Below are positions 1 through 12,310 of a stretch of 64,000 nt of DNA, piece after piece (within the stretch, counting starts at the first letter, position 1; each line of letters opens with the position of its first letter). Source of the stretch: Lethocerus indicus. Taxonomy: Eukaryota; Arthropoda; Insecta; Hemiptera; Belostomatidae. A model generated the notes under the pieces. It saw only the letters and a list, made by a program, of their open reading frames with translations. It was not told the origin of the DNA and searched no databases. Both the position numbers and the translations under genes were made by a program. Location: NCBI GenBank assembly GCA_019843655.1, contig JACDQD010000011.1, positions 13,682,604 to 13,746,603 on the forward strand, in the 5' to 3' direction.

Positions 1-791
1 GCCAAACAAAAATTAATTCAATAAAATAAATTTCAAAATTCACAGCAAGACAATGACAATGATCTCAACAAAATGAACAAATAACATTTCTTTTTTCTCT
101 AAACGAAATGTATCTGTTCACAACCCAAATCTCAATTTGGAGATTGAACCTGAAAATTTGTTGCAACTGTAAAAAATGGCATTTTTGTAGTTTTGTTTAA
201 TTATAAAATAAATCTAAATGATATTTTTTTTAAATAAATAAAATGTGATATATCATATTTAAAAATATGGTAGCTTTAATTATAAAGAAGGTGGATTGTG
301 ATAATTAAGAGCATAAAATAAAAAAATGAGAAAAATTGGAGAATTTGTAAGCTCCATGCATCAAGGATCCTGAAGTCATCCTCCATTCAAGCAAAACCAT
401 TGCATAGAATTAGGAGAAAGCAGTTTGTTTAATTTGATTAATGTCTTTAAAGAAGAACAGTTTTTATATATAATCATAAATATATAAATATAAAATTCTT
501 AAAGACAATTCAAATAGCACAAACTCAACTAAACGACTCAAATAACAATCTTTACAGATGCCAAACATTACATTCAATAACAATAAAGAGCTTCAAATTC
601 CTTTCAATACTCAGTTCGTACAATCCTCTTATTTTCCTTCTTATTCCATATATTTTAAAGTCGAATGCAACATTGAAATAAAAGAAAAACTGCGAATTTA
701 ATTTTCAATTTATTTAATGACCAAAAATTAAAAATAGAAAGAAAAAATAATTTAATTCTTAATCTAAAATTCTGAATGTGTACCGACAAAC
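1..791. other. Left edge: SON intron, no exon seen
   Basis: AT-rich sequence immediately 3' (in gene sense) of the SON exon at 792-905, whose donor AAG|GTTTGT is at 792/791. No GC-richer conserved block, no G-patch-like peptide and no repeat were recognised. It is read as the 5' part of the next SON intron. Confidence 0.6.
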
Positions 792-3700
792 CTTTTTCAC
801 CCAAGCCTGCTGGCCAGAAGCCAACTCAGCCTGCGAGAGGATGCGCACTCCTGTCGTTCCGGTGAACAACCCTGGTTGAGACTTTGACTCTGCCCACATT
901 TTCATCTGTTAACAAAATATAAAACAATGCCAGATTTCTGTCAGACTCATATCTAATATGTCCTGTTTCCGTATGGCCTGTCCCAAAATGGGGTAACAAA
1001 AAAGCCTTGTAATCTGTAAATTCAAACAAACTGAAAAGTTAAATATAATAAAAATTTACTATTGGTATAAAAACTTGTATCTGTCGCTTGCAGTATAAAA
1101 ACACAAAATGGACCATCGATTCATTTTCAATCTGTGTTTAACTTAATTTTTTATCTATTTGCATTATCATAATTAAATATGGCTTATTTTATTCTCCATT
1201 TTGAAATTTTAATTCACTAAATTATGAATAAACATAATATTGTACTAATAAGAGGCAAACAAAAATTAAAATGGTTTCTACCAAATTTAAAAATACACTT
1301 CCCGGATACCGAGCAACAAAATAGGTTAGCAGATCAGACAATAACTATGATGAAAACTCAACATTGTTTATTTATCAAAGCAGTGACATTATGATATAAA
1401 TATGAATTTATAAAACTAATAATAAAACCTGAACATAATAGTAACACTATTTTCATAAAATAATAAGTTAGCAGAATTTGATTTTTGAAAGGAAACCCCC
1501 TGTATCTTTAAATTCACACAGCACAATCAATGTGTTCATCCTCATATCTTGAGATATTTTCTTCCTGGACAAATAATTATAATTTTTAAAACCAAGATCT
1601 TTGATTATTAAACTAATTAATTAATAAAAAGGGTTGAAACCCTTAGTTTATGGAATCAACTGGGAATTATGGTACTCATGTTTACTAGAATAATAATTAT
1701 AATATAAAAAAGAATGTTTATTAGTAATGCTATTTGTACCAAACGTTTCAGATGCCCTGTAGAAAACATAGGCAATGTTAAATAATATCTTCATTTTTTG
1801 TCTATACAACATTAAATCACTAAAAACAGATAGGACAAATAAAATTGAAATCTACCTTATTTTGTACATCCTGGAGTTCTTCATTAGCTAAGGGATCATT
1901 GGGATCATCCTGTAGCTTTCTCATTGCTGTCAACCTCTGGGTAACAATTTCCCCAATATCAATGTTTTTCTGAAATACAATTAATGGGGATCGTTTCACT
2001 AAGGACTAATAAACTAATTTTGTCAATTAGTCATTTGTGAAATACAAAATAAGTAACTTACTTGAGGATTGTCACAAAAAACTGAGGGAGGTTCTGGCAG
2101 AGGAGGCGGTGGCGGAAGTAGGGAGTTGGGCAGACTCTGAGTCTGAGAGTTTGAATTCTCACCGGTATTCTTTTTGTCATCTAAACTTAACTGATTGACT
2201 TGGACCAGAGGTTTTTCTGACCTTTTCGGAGATACAGGTACCCAATCATTCTCTAAACAAAATCGAATGCAATATGTCAACAACAAATTAGAAAACAACA
2301 AACAATTTGTATATTGCTTTGAATTAGGAAAGATCATTGTCATGAGACGCAAATGTTTCATTGTAATAACTAATCAGGTAATTCTTTTTTTCTTTTATTT
2401 AGTGATAATAAGAACATAATAATTATAATAGCCAGTAACAGTTTTATTGCCAACAACTGAACAAAACAATTATGAAATTGAAATTAAAATTTCAAATATT
2501 AAACTGGGAGTGAAAATTGAAATTTTATGCTATATAAGTCAGGCCTCCTCAACTGTTTTCAAATTAACAATGATTGAAATCATAATTTTGTTATTGTTGT
2601 TATGTTTTGTTGATCATGCATTAGTTTATAATTGTAAATATTAAATGGTTATAACTGAATCCAGAATATATAAGAATCATATACTTAAACTAGAACAGAT
2701 GAACTAATTGATTTTTTCAATGTCCAAAAAATTAAAGAAGTAATACCATTTGATCAGTGCAGGACTCATGCTGAGAAACCAAACCAACTCTTTTTGTCTT
2801 GTTCATTCATTTTTATAATTCAATTTACTTTAATATTTAATTAACTAACTTAACATTATTAATATTTACTTAAGTTATTGATTATTTAAATAATAATTAA
2901 TTGTAATTATTATTTAATTAAGAAAATATTAATTATTGGTGATGGACTTCAGGAACTTGTATTAATTTTGTATTTTCTTTCCATTTATTTAATTTCCAAG
3001 TTTATATGTTTATCATTACAGGTATATATTATTATAAAATTAATTTGATGCATATCATCCCTTCATATTTCGGCATTTTACATTTAACAAAATACCAGAA
3101 ATTATTTTCACAGATATTCACCAGTTTTTCTATGTTGCTGTCCACTGGATACGGGAAACTGCAAACGTAACTGTTGAGCATGCTCAGCTGTTTTTTCCTG
3201 GTGTGTTTTCACTGGAATGGCTACACAGTTCTGTAACGGGAAATACAGTCACAGTATAGTACACTTTCATAAAATAACACTTACTGTTTTTTTATATACA
3301 TATAACACTGTATATAATAGTATCTGCCATTTCTAAACAAGCTAGATATAAGAAAAGCTAAGCTAAACCCCACTTAAAATCTGCAGCATGAAAATTGAGG
3401 TTACAGCTGCGGCTATCTACATTGTTTGAAAAATATACCTCTACCTCACCAGTGTGATTCCAGTTTATAAAATTATAACAATAAAAAATGTTAATTTATT
3501 CATTAACATCATTTTATTCAATTTTAGAAACTGATATATTTATTTATGAATAATTATCTCTCATCAGACATCTAATAAATACGTCTTAAAAATTAAATTG
3601 ATCAACTAAAAATATTCAATACTGTATTAATGTAAATTGTTCAGAATTGATAATTAATTAATTAATGTAAGATTTATTGAATTAATTAGTAATAAAACTG

Positions 3701-6700
3701 TTTCTGTTAATCAATAAATATGTTGATTTCTGTTTGCACCTCTACAGGTAAAATGTTTGTCTGACATTCTTTAATTCTTTTAGTTGACAGAAAAGAACAA
3801 ATAATTATATTAATTTATTATTTATATTAGAAACAAATATTTTTAAATAATAAAATATACTTTAGCAGAAATTTTATTTTAACACAGAAATATAATATAG
3901 AGAGAAAGAGAATACATGTAATACATACCCTTATATTCATCACTATACTATTTGGTCGATCTTTAATCAGGAATGGATGATGGAAAGGTTTTTCACTTTC
4001 ACTTTCACTTGAATGGCAACTCCCTGAACTTATTGATTCTTGGCCAGTGGCATCCTTCTGAGCCAGCAGCTTACAGAAATCTATAATGTTGTTTCATAAA
4101 ATCTAACCTCCAAGGAACCAATAAATAATCTAATTTGGTAGATTTATAAAACATTTTTATACAAAATTTAAACATAACAAAATTAATTAACTACTGAATA
4201 ATAAACAAAATAGTTTATAATATAACAAACATAAAACTAATATAAATGTATAAACTTGAACTGTAGAGGTAATTAGAACCACAAAATATTCACAAAAAAA
4301 CATTTGCTACAGTAAATAATTCTCAGATAAAAATTCCCCTCCAGTTTCAAATTATAATTTCCATACTGCCTTTAAAATTTACTACATTTGTGATTCATCA
4401 TCTTTGCATCACCAGTTTCACTTTTAGTTAATGCATAACATTTTGCATTCTCTAATTACAAAACTATAATTAACAGTTAAATTTATTTACCTGTTAGTTC
4501 ATCAACAGTTTTTCCACCAGCTGTTATCGCGGCCATTTTATTCAGATCAGTGCCAACAGTACCCTGTTTTATCATGTTCAACGCGTTCTTTCTTGCAATT
4601 TCGAGCAGTTTATTTTTGTCAATTGAAAGTTCAACTCGACTTCTGCTTCTACTCCTGTTATTAAAATTCACGTTATTAAACAGAGTGATATACTACTGAG
4701 GCTGTATTTTAAGACTGTTAAGTTTTTGTTCAATTTCTAATTTTGAAACAATTTCAGCACAAGAGGCATAACTGCCGCAAATGAAAGACTGCACACAACC
4801 CTAACTGGAGTGTACGGTATAGGTTGTTATGCTGAATTCAGAAAAAATTCAGGCACAAAGTAATATAAGTGAGTGACATTTTTTGAAAGTTGTTGAGGAG
4901 TTGTGTGGGGCAATATTTCTGTTTTATGGAACGATTTTAAACCTGGTTCTTTTTCTCGAACTGGAGTGGCTATGCCTCCTGCGAGAGTGCCTCCTCGGAG
5001 ACTTGGACTTGCGATAGGGCCTATCTCTTGATCTACCTCTCCTCCTTTCATCCTTTCTCCTGTCGACGCTACCCCTCCTCTTCTCCTCTTTTGACCTAGA
5101 CCTGACCCTGTGCTGTTGTGGTTGCTGCTTCTCCTTGTCTTTTGAACCGCTCCTCCTTGACTTCTGATCCTTGGATCTGTTTCTGTCGCGTCTCGATTTT
5201 GAACTGTCCCTTGATCTGGAATGCGAGTGTTTATGGGCGGAAGATTTTTTGCTGTCCTTTTCAGGACTTTTCGACCTGTGGATCACATCCCATTTTAGTC
5301 ATACTGGACTGATACATGTGCACATGCATTAATAAGGTATATAAATTCATTAATTAATGGTATATTTAGATTTCATAATCATTAGTTAATTGTAGATTTT
5401 TTGACTATTTTCATTATGTAATTTCCATTCTTTAACTGTATTTTTATAATTATTACATAAACTATCACTGAATACTATGAATAAAACTTGTTTCAGGGAA
5501 ACAAAAAGAAGGAAAAAATTATCTGGCAAAACAGAGAAGCTTTGAGCATTAATTAAAATTTAATGTATATAAAACACCTACAAGCAATGTATTTTGATAA
5601 ATAAAAAAAATTAAAAATTAAAATTCCCTATTTAAAAAAATATATAGTTATGATCCTTAATTTCCTAGTATTTCTTATGCCTGTTCTTTTAACTTTTTTG
5701 TCAAAAATGTTGACATAAATAATTATTAATAAAATAACTGTAACATATAAAAAAGATAACAACTCATTGTGAATTCCATTCCATAAAATGATACATATAT
5801 GAAATTAAGATACTAATGCCGTGCAATTCACTAATAAAGCATGTTTTAAAGAAAACAAAAAAAACCTTATTCATAACACAAAAGCTAAAATGACAAATGA
5901 AACATGCGACAGAAAAACCAGTTTTAAAAGGTTCTGTCAACACAATAGTACTCATGCAATACAAATTGGATTATACTAATTTGAATGTCCATAATAAATA
6001 AACAGTATGACTGGGTTTAAAATTTAAAAACAAATTTATTATAATTGTTTACCTGTCAGACTTGTGATGTTTACTGTGTTTATGCTTCTTTTTTTCTTTT
6101 TCGCTGACTTTAACAATCTCTTTAATATCAGTTTCTTCTAAAACATAATGAAATATCATTTTAATTATACCAAAAATGAAAAACATATATATATCCACAC
6201 ATACATAAATACTTACATGCGTATGCACACTTATGATATTTATTTATAGAAATGGGTCAAGTTATTGAAAACAATATATACTAATAAAATAGTGAAATTA
6301 TATTTGTTTAAAATATCAATGTTGTGATGTTATTTGAGAGGTGTCCATTCCCAATTCAAATCCACTATCAAAGTGAAACCAATTAAAATAAGTTGAAATA
6401 TATATTCAAAATATTTTAAATAAAAATTTACCATTACTTGGTGGTTTGATTTTATTGTTTGCATCGCTCAGGCTGTGACTAGACTGTCGACTGCTGTCGC
6501 TGATTTCTCCTTCTTCATATTTTTCCGCTTTCAGTTTGGCTTGCGCTTCGGCGGCCTCAAGAACACTGCTTTTTTTCAAGTCGGTTATTTTTATAGCCGT
6601 CTTTGGTTTATCTGTTAAACAGAAGCAAAAGTATCTCAGAGAAATTAAGAATATAAAACATAAGAATAATGTTTTTATTTTTAATTATAGAGTTTGAAAA

Positions 6701-7923
6701 GAAATACAGAAAGCAGTTACAAGTTCACCAAGATGTTTTGAGAGTTGGTAGAATGTAATAATTGTTTCTAATAACAATTGTTGCATCACCAATGCTAACA
6801 CATGGGATGATTGTGGTGAGGTCCGCAATAGATCAAAGCTATTAACAAATGATTTTCTTCAAGATGGATGAACTGAATTGGAAGAAATATTAAGCGAATT
6901 TTTTCCAATGGCAGAATCTTTAAAATACTTTAAAAACTATTACATTTTCCAAAAATGCAATTTAATACAATACGAATATTATTTCTCGGTGTTACTGTAC
7001 ACTGTTTAGTTATTTAGCTGTATGCAACCCAACATTAAACCATCTTAAGCTAAATTATTGTACCAAACAATTGCACAAGAACCAACTGGCAATTTTGTGT
7101 TGGCATATGACAATGACTTAATACTTAATTATGCGCTATTATAATCTTACAATTAATGAACATGAATAATCAGAGAATACTTCTAACCGATATGATTAGT
7201 CAAAGAGACAACAGTATCTTTGTCTCCGCTTGCCAGGAGATCTTCAACGAAAACATCAGCGACTTTCAACGGAGGGTTGTCACTGGTCTTTTTTTCAATT
7301 TTAGTTTCAACAATGATCTTTGGTGCTTTCATAGAATCGGGTTCTGGTGCCTTGAAGGTGTTATTCTCTTGAAGGGCCGGAACAGATTCTGAACTGCCTT
7401 CGACAATTTTCACTTCCGCATTTCCGTTGTGCTTGGAGAAATCACTCTGTTCGGGTTTGTTGGTGAGAAGCGTTGAACATTCAGTGGTCAATTCAGCACT
7501 GAGTACATCCATTGCGGTCATCTGTTTGTCAGATTCTTTCTTACTTATTTTAGGTGGCTGTTGGCTCGAATCAGATGATTCGCTGTGACTTCTTTTCCTC
7601 CTTTTCCTGGATTTGTTCTTCTTCAGTTTGTCTGGTACCTGCGAATCTGAATCGCTTTCCGACCCACTCGATTTACCCTTCTGCTTCTTTCTTTTCTTCT
7701 TTTTCTTTTTCTTCCGTTTCGAAGCATCGCCGTTCTTCGCTTTCTTCTCCTTCTTGCTCTTCTTTTCCTTCTTCTTCTTATAATGTTTTTTGTCGGCCGA
7801 CTCCACGCGAGTGTTGCTTTTGGGCGAGCTAACACTCTCCGAAGGGGAACTCGGGGGATCGACGTCGAACGAATCGAACAGTTCAGTAAGTATTTCTTTA
7901 GACGACTTCGTAACTTCACCCAT
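792..7923 (-). CDS. Son: SON splicing cofactor homologue (3' end off window)
   Basis: SON is an SR-like nuclear-speckle protein that promotes splicing of weak introns. Ten coding exons are placed by GT-AG sites and matching phases: 7188-7923 (ATG), 6432-6611, 6053-6137, 4943-5275, 4491-4654, 3929-4080, 3122-3230, 2062-2252, 1856-1969, 792-905. Residues 45-112 are Lys-rich with Ser/Asp patches; exon 2 has EEGEISDSS; exon 4 is an RS domain of about 111 residues. Exons 5-10 follow the conserved C-terminal SON order: KLLEIARKNALNMIKQ, KTVDELTDFCK, HHPF, FPVSSGQQHRK, DWVPV, then PGLFTGTTGVRILSQAEL and GQQAWVKK. In vertebrate SON the G-patch and double-stranded RNA-binding motif come next, so they should lie left of position 1. 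I found no further exon in 1-791. The gene is head to head with IK. Confidence 0.9.
4943..5275 (-). other. Son: SON exon 4, RS domain
   Basis: This 333-nt exon encodes about 111 residues dominated by Ser-Arg, Arg-Asp and Lys-Ser dipeptides, for example RSRDSSKSRRDRNRSKDQKS. RS domains recruit proteins to nuclear speckles and are regulated by serine phosphorylation. The acceptor CACAG precedes 5275 and the donor GTTTAA follows 4943; an arginine codon is split across each junction (AG|G), which fixes the frame with exons 3 and 5. Confidence 0.85.
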
Positions 7924-8740
7924 GGTCCGAAACTATCGCGCCACCTTAACAAAATTTAAGACACACGCGCCGCAGTCACCGTACACTAAAAATAGCTCGA
8001 AGCCGACGAATAAACATAACTCGACTATATCTGTACATTCCTCGGAGAACGCTCTTATTTTAAACCGACGATTCGGCTCATTACCGAAACTTTAGTCACG
8101 AGTCACAAGTCCGGTGGAGAAAAGGGCGTAAGCAACGGTAAGAAAACAAACTCGGATTGTTTATAAACATAGTTGGAGCGGTGTCCGATATAACCTAAAT
8201 TACCCGATAAGTGTAACATTCGTAAGTGTCCAATGTTAAATCGTTGCCTACCTAATAATCAGGCACCAGATACGGCTCAACGATTGTTCGAAATACTGGA
8301 CAAACCTAACGAATTTATAAATGGGGGTAATACTTTTAAATTACGAAATATATTTTACACGGTCAGCGCACAAGTATACAGTCAATATCGAACATGAAAG
8401 ACGGCCTCATGTTGGCAACACTGTTGAAATTTACTTCACCGATGTTAACTACTGAAGATATCTAACCTAACTTAGTTTCAGCTGGGGAACTGTTTCGAAT
8501 TAACGTTAACTGGGAATTTTAAACCGATTTGACCAGTTATATTTCTATTTTCTTAACGTATATATGTATAGATTTTGAATTTTTGAGTTTTTGAAAGGTT
8601 TGGTGTTTGGATTCCACAAAGGTCTGAAACAGCGGCGGGTTCACTGCAGAGGTATGTGGTAATATTGGAGAAGGCGGTAGGATGTTTTAATTTTAACGCG
8701 TATTGCCGGCTGAAAGTGTTTTCGGCTGTTACAGGTGACC
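7924..8740. promoter_or_regulatory. Divergent SON / IK promoter region and 5' UTRs
   Basis: 817 bp separate the SON start codon (minus strand, 7923) from the IK start codon (plus strand, 8741). The stretch holds both 5' UTRs. On the IK side a UTR intron is visible: donor GCAGAG|GTATGT after 8651 and acceptor TGTTACAG|GTGACC before 8735. No TATA box at a sensible place was recognised, which fits a housekeeping promoter. Exact transcription starts cannot be read from sequence. Confidence 0.7.
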
Positions 8741-10901
8741 ATGCCGGAGTACGATTATAACGATGACGATCGGTCGCACCGATTGACCAACGATGATTTC
8801 CGACGCCTGCTAATGACGCCCAGATCGTCGGCGCCGCCCTCCACCCCCGCCTCCTCCACGCACACCCCCACCGCCGAACCCGTAGACACCAAGAAGCCCC
8901 TGCTGGTAACGATCAAGGATGACAGGGGCGAACGGCGTAGGAAAAAGAAAATATTCTACGCCAAGCTGAAGAAACAGGAGGAAGACAAGTTGGCCGAACT
9001 CGCCGAAAAGTACAGGGACAGAGCGAAAGAGCGCAGGGATGGCGTCAATCCTGATTACCAGGTGGAGGACCCGATGTCCACCTCCAGCGGGTACAGAGCT
9101 GTCGCTCCGGACATCAAATCCGGGATAGACGCGGCCGAAAGGAGGCGGCAGATGATTCAGGAATCAAAATTCTTGGGCGGTGATATGGAGCACACCCATC
9201 TTGTGAAAGGTCTCGATTACGCCCTCTTACAGAAGGTCAGAAGTGAAATCCAGATGAAGGAACAGGAGCAGGAGGAGGAAATGGAAAAGATTGTCGCCAA
9301 ACCTAAAAAGGAGAAAAAGGTGAAGGAAGAGGAAGAGATGGAATTTAAAACTCGTATAGGACGCAACGTGTACAAAGTTGCGATGGGAAATAAAGATATT
9401 GAAAAGAATCCGCTTTACGCACCCGGAAGGATGGCCTACGTTGTAGAATTGTCGGATGAGATGGCAGACAGTGATATCCCCACGACGCTGCTAAGAAGTG
9501 TCGCCGATGTTCCCAGTCAAGAATCAACCACGACGCTCACTACCAATGATATTGTCATTAACAAATTGGCTCAGATTTTGTCGTATCTCCGCCAAGGGCC
9601 TCGTCATCATAAAAAATCTAAGAAGAAAGATAAACAGGTAAATACGACTTTTTTAATTTTCTTCCGGGGGATAATATAAATTAAATTAGCACCCTCCTCA
9701 ATTTAAAGCCCTAAAACCTTATCAAACCTTGGAATTCTACAGTTTTTACATTGTGCGATTTTTTTAAAATGTTAACATACAATTCCACCATTAATTTTAT
9801 GCTACACGATATAAATCAAAATCCTCTGATGTTGCAAAATATAGTATCTCGTAGGTTCGTGATGTTTCTGTCTCCTCTCAGCGGTTTGGTCTTTTGCCAG
9901 ACCGGTCTAGCAAAAGACCAAACCCGACAGAAACATCACGAACCTACAGTATTTGTCGCAGACCACAAAACAGGTAATTATTATAAGTATCTCATTATTT
10001 TGTGAAGCCTTTGGCAATATATTCTTTGGCATTTTTATACCTGTATTATTTGTCCATTTGTACACGATTGAAGTGCTAGGCATTTGGAGGTCGGTAGTTT
10101 CAAATCTGCCTGGATGTTAGTGTGTAAATGTTAGTCATAAGTATGGATAATGGAGAAAAGTACTCCTTCCAATGGCAAGAACTCGAATGGCACATTATAA
10201 AACTGAAAAGAAAAGGGGGGTCGATTGGTCCCTAAGGATCATACACGGTAGGTAATTTGCATTCAGTCAGAATAACAATTCCCAATTTTACAGATCGAAG
10301 ACGGAATTTTCCCCGACGCCGGAGATTACATTCCGACGAGCAGCAAGAGTAACGAACAGCGCAAGAAATCGTCCAACTATTTCAAGGACAGCGACAACAA
10401 GGCGGGAAGTCCGGTCGCGAGGTCTTCGGGAGAGGAGCGGGCGAAGAAAGGGTCGGGCAGGGGGCAGGGTCCTGCGGGCCGGCGAAGAAGGAGTCGCGAG
10501 CCGCCGGCATACTGTCGAGGCTAGCCGCCGAGCCGACCGGCTACGCCGAGTGCTACCCGGGACTGGACGAGATGCAGGACGCCATCGACGACTCTGACGA
10601 CGAGGTCGACTACACGAAGATGGACCAGGGCAACAAGAAGGGGCCGGTCGGCCGGTGGGATTTCGACACGCAGGAGGAGTACAGCCAGTACATGAACACG
10701 AAGGAGGCGCTGCCGAAGGCGGCCTTCCAGTACGGCGTCAAGATGGCCGACGGCCGCAGGACAAGGAAGCACAACAAGGAGAAGAACGAGAGGGCCGAAC
10801 TCGACCGAGAGTGGAACAAAATCCAGAACATCATACAGAAAAGAAAGGGACCCGACAACGCCGATCCCGGAACTCCTCAGTTCAAAATGCCTAGATATTA
10901 A
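8741..10901 (+). CDS. IK: IK/RED spliceosomal B-complex protein, frameshifted in last exon
   Basis: IK (RED) is a nuclear protein that partners SMU1 in the spliceosomal B complex and is needed for its activation. Coding exon 1 is 8741-9637 (299 codons; ATG follows UTR acceptor ACAG at 8731-8734). Coding exon 2 is 10294-10901 (acceptor TTTTACAG, stop TAA). The N-terminal RED region is clear: LTNDDFRRLLMTPR near residue 20, then FYAKLKKQEEDKLAELAEKY, DYQVEDPMSTSSGYRAVAP and ESKFLGGDMEHTHLVKGLDY. The C-terminal RED region has GYAECYP, DDSDDEVDYTKMDQGNKKGP, GRWDFDTQEEYSQYM and KEALPKAAFQYGVKM. About 500 residues compares with about 557 in human. The frame set by exon 1 meets TAG at 10522-10524, while the conserved C-terminus is in another frame, so one base appears to be missing before it. 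Poly(A) signal AATAAA at 11012-11017. Confidence 0.92.
9638..10293 (+). other. IK: IK intron
   Basis: Intron of 656 bp between coding exons 1 and 2, donor CAG|GTAAAT and acceptor TTTTACAG|ATC. It carries the palindromic repeat at 9851-9974 (separate entry). Around 10065-10140 there is a block with a weak tRNA-like B-box (GTAGTTTCAAATCTGCC) that could be the decayed head of a SINE. Confidence 0.85.
9851..9974. repeat. Palindromic copy of the ribozyme repeat in the IK intron
   Basis: The left arm, from GTAGGTTCGTGATGTTTCTG at 9851 to about 9902, and the right arm, about 9903-9947 and ending CATCACGAACCTAC, are near-perfect reverse complements; the right arm lacks about 10 bases (AGCGAGAGGA). 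The centre is AGACC|GGTCT, the palindromic stem III of the hammerhead-like motif. The tail CAGACCACAAAACAGG (9959-9974) is shared with the copies ending near 14213 and 31837. Each arm corresponds to the part of the family 3' of the predicted cleavage site, so this looks like two downstream halves joined head to head. Confidence 0.8.
10294..10901 (+). other. IK: IK last exon with apparent -1 frameshift
   Basis: The exon opens in the frame continued from exon 1 (IEDGIFPDAGDYIP, matching the family) and runs to TAG at 10522-10524. The conserved C-terminal half (from about 10500, including GYAECYP at 10539-10559, to MPRY then TAA at 10899-10901) is one base earlier in register. The switch must fall in the GC-rich stretch about 10430-10510, which contains runs such as CAGGGGGCAGGG. 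A hidden short intron was considered: the GT-AG pairs I tried here do not restore the frame. A missing base in the assembly is the simplest reading; a real null allele is the alternative. Confidence 0.8.
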
Positions 10902-11950
10902 ACTACCTCACTGTGTAGAAAGTACGATTGTGTAAATAATTACATTCGTTTGTGTCGATATAGAAATTATCTAATTATTTTTTATATTTAAAGTGAAAAA
11001 CTGATAATTATAATAAATCAGTTAGCACAACCACGGATTGGCTGCCCTAGTTGATTAAGGTGTTAATATTTTTTTTTTAAATCGATATGTTTCTTTACTT
11101 ATTGCTTGTACCTATGTAGGCTAAATGTCAATTTTGAATGACCGTTATCCGGTAATCGGTTTGTATATTTCAAATTTGATGTAATACACGGATTATATAT
11201 AATCCGCGATATTTGTTGTAATTAGAATATATATTACTATCCATCATAAATTAAAGTACTTGGAGACAAATCATTTGTAATAACGAGCTATGCTAATTTT
11301 AGATTGCATTTTTTTCTGTCCTTTTTTTCTTGTTAATAAACTCCAATTAGCAACATTATTTTACATTTGTCTTTCTTATTGATTTGATGTATTTAAATAT
11401 GTTTTTAAATATTACTACCTTTAAATAAGTAATATGAAGTAGATACAAATTCTTAATATTTATAAAGAAAGGTATAAAAAAATAAAAATTTCAATAATTT
11501 TCTTAGTTAAATTATTATTAGTTAAAATTGGTTTTTATCTGTTGTTTGGTTATGTGAAGCTCTATGCTAAACATATTTTCAAACAGTATTAAATATCGGT
11601 AAAAGAATAATTTAATTTAAAAGGGTTATATGGGATCTTCTTTTACATGATTTAAACTCGAATGTTGTAAGAAATGCATGCTTCAGTACAATACTGCTGA
11701 AATTATGATATAAATTATTTTATAGATCAAGCAATAGCATAGGCCAAAACTGTTTTCGTTAATTTTTTAAAATTTCTGTTTACCAGTCATAACTGGAATG
11801 AAGCCTTTTTTTGATTGAGTCCTTAGTGTAAAATCAGCCATCTCAATCAAGCAATCTTTCAAAGGTGCTAACAGAACTGTAGCTGGTCGGTGCGGAGCGC
11901 GCGCCAATCAATGGAGAATCGTTGAACCTTGGCCTTCTATTACTGAACCA
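10902..11950. other. IK 3' UTR and convergent intergenic DNA
   Basis: Strongly AT-rich sequence between the IK stop and the motif cluster at 11951. Apart from the IK 3' UTR signals no gene, RNA or mobile element was recognised. Confidence 0.5.
11012..11017 (+). terminator. IK: IK polyadenylation signal
   Basis: Canonical AATAAA 111 bases after the IK stop codon, in an AT-rich 3' UTR. A second AATAAA lies near 11334, so a longer isoform is possible. Confidence 0.5.
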
Positions 11951-12310
11951 CCAGTGCCATCTAAATCTAACAGCTGATTTGGTTTCTACGGTATAATAGC
12001 CCACGCCATCTAGCGGCGGACTCGTAGAACTTCGACCGCCAATTTCTGTGATCACGATCTAGATGGCGCTGCCAGAAGTCGGGCGGTCGAGGTTCCAAGT
12101 TTTTCCGCTAGATGGCGCTGTCGACTCATAAATCTGCGGTTGAGGTTCCAACGTTCTCCGCTAGATGGCGCGCGCTGTACCGTAAAAACAGGAGGTAGGC
12201 GATTTGAATCCTGATAAACGGGCCTGGTAGTTCAACCCGCCGCTATTAGATGGCGCTGTCGTCCCAGAAGTCGGCAATCGAGGTTCCAACGTTCTCCGCT
12301 AGATTTAAGG
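11951..12310. promoter_or_regulatory. Cluster of CTCF-like sites in a degenerate tandem repeat
   Basis: Seven occurrences of an AGATGGCGC-type motif: minus strand at 11951-11966 (AGATGGCACTG) and 12004-12017 (GCCGCTAGATGGCG); plus strand at 12057-12070, 12105-12120 (CCGCTAGATGGCGCTG), 12158-12174 and 12242-12260, and a broken one at 12297-12305. The best sites differ from the published CTCF core CCASYAGRKGGCRS at one position. Plus-strand sites sit at the end of an imperfect unit of about 50 bp containing GAGGTTCCAACGTTCTCCG (12081-12120, 12142-12172, 12279-12305). The cluster lies between the convergent 3' ends of IK and bedraggled. An insulator is possible; a decayed minisatellite or mobile element containing this common insect motif is the alternative. 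Confidence 0.55.

Noticed and set aside
8390..8430. TTGGCAACACTG as a Drosophila-type core promoter motif 1
   Set aside because: Two mismatches to the motif and transcription starts unknown, so not listed as a site.
10521..10894. Open frames overlapping the IK C-terminus in other frames and on the minus strand
   Set aside because: Shadows of the conserved RED C-terminal domain.
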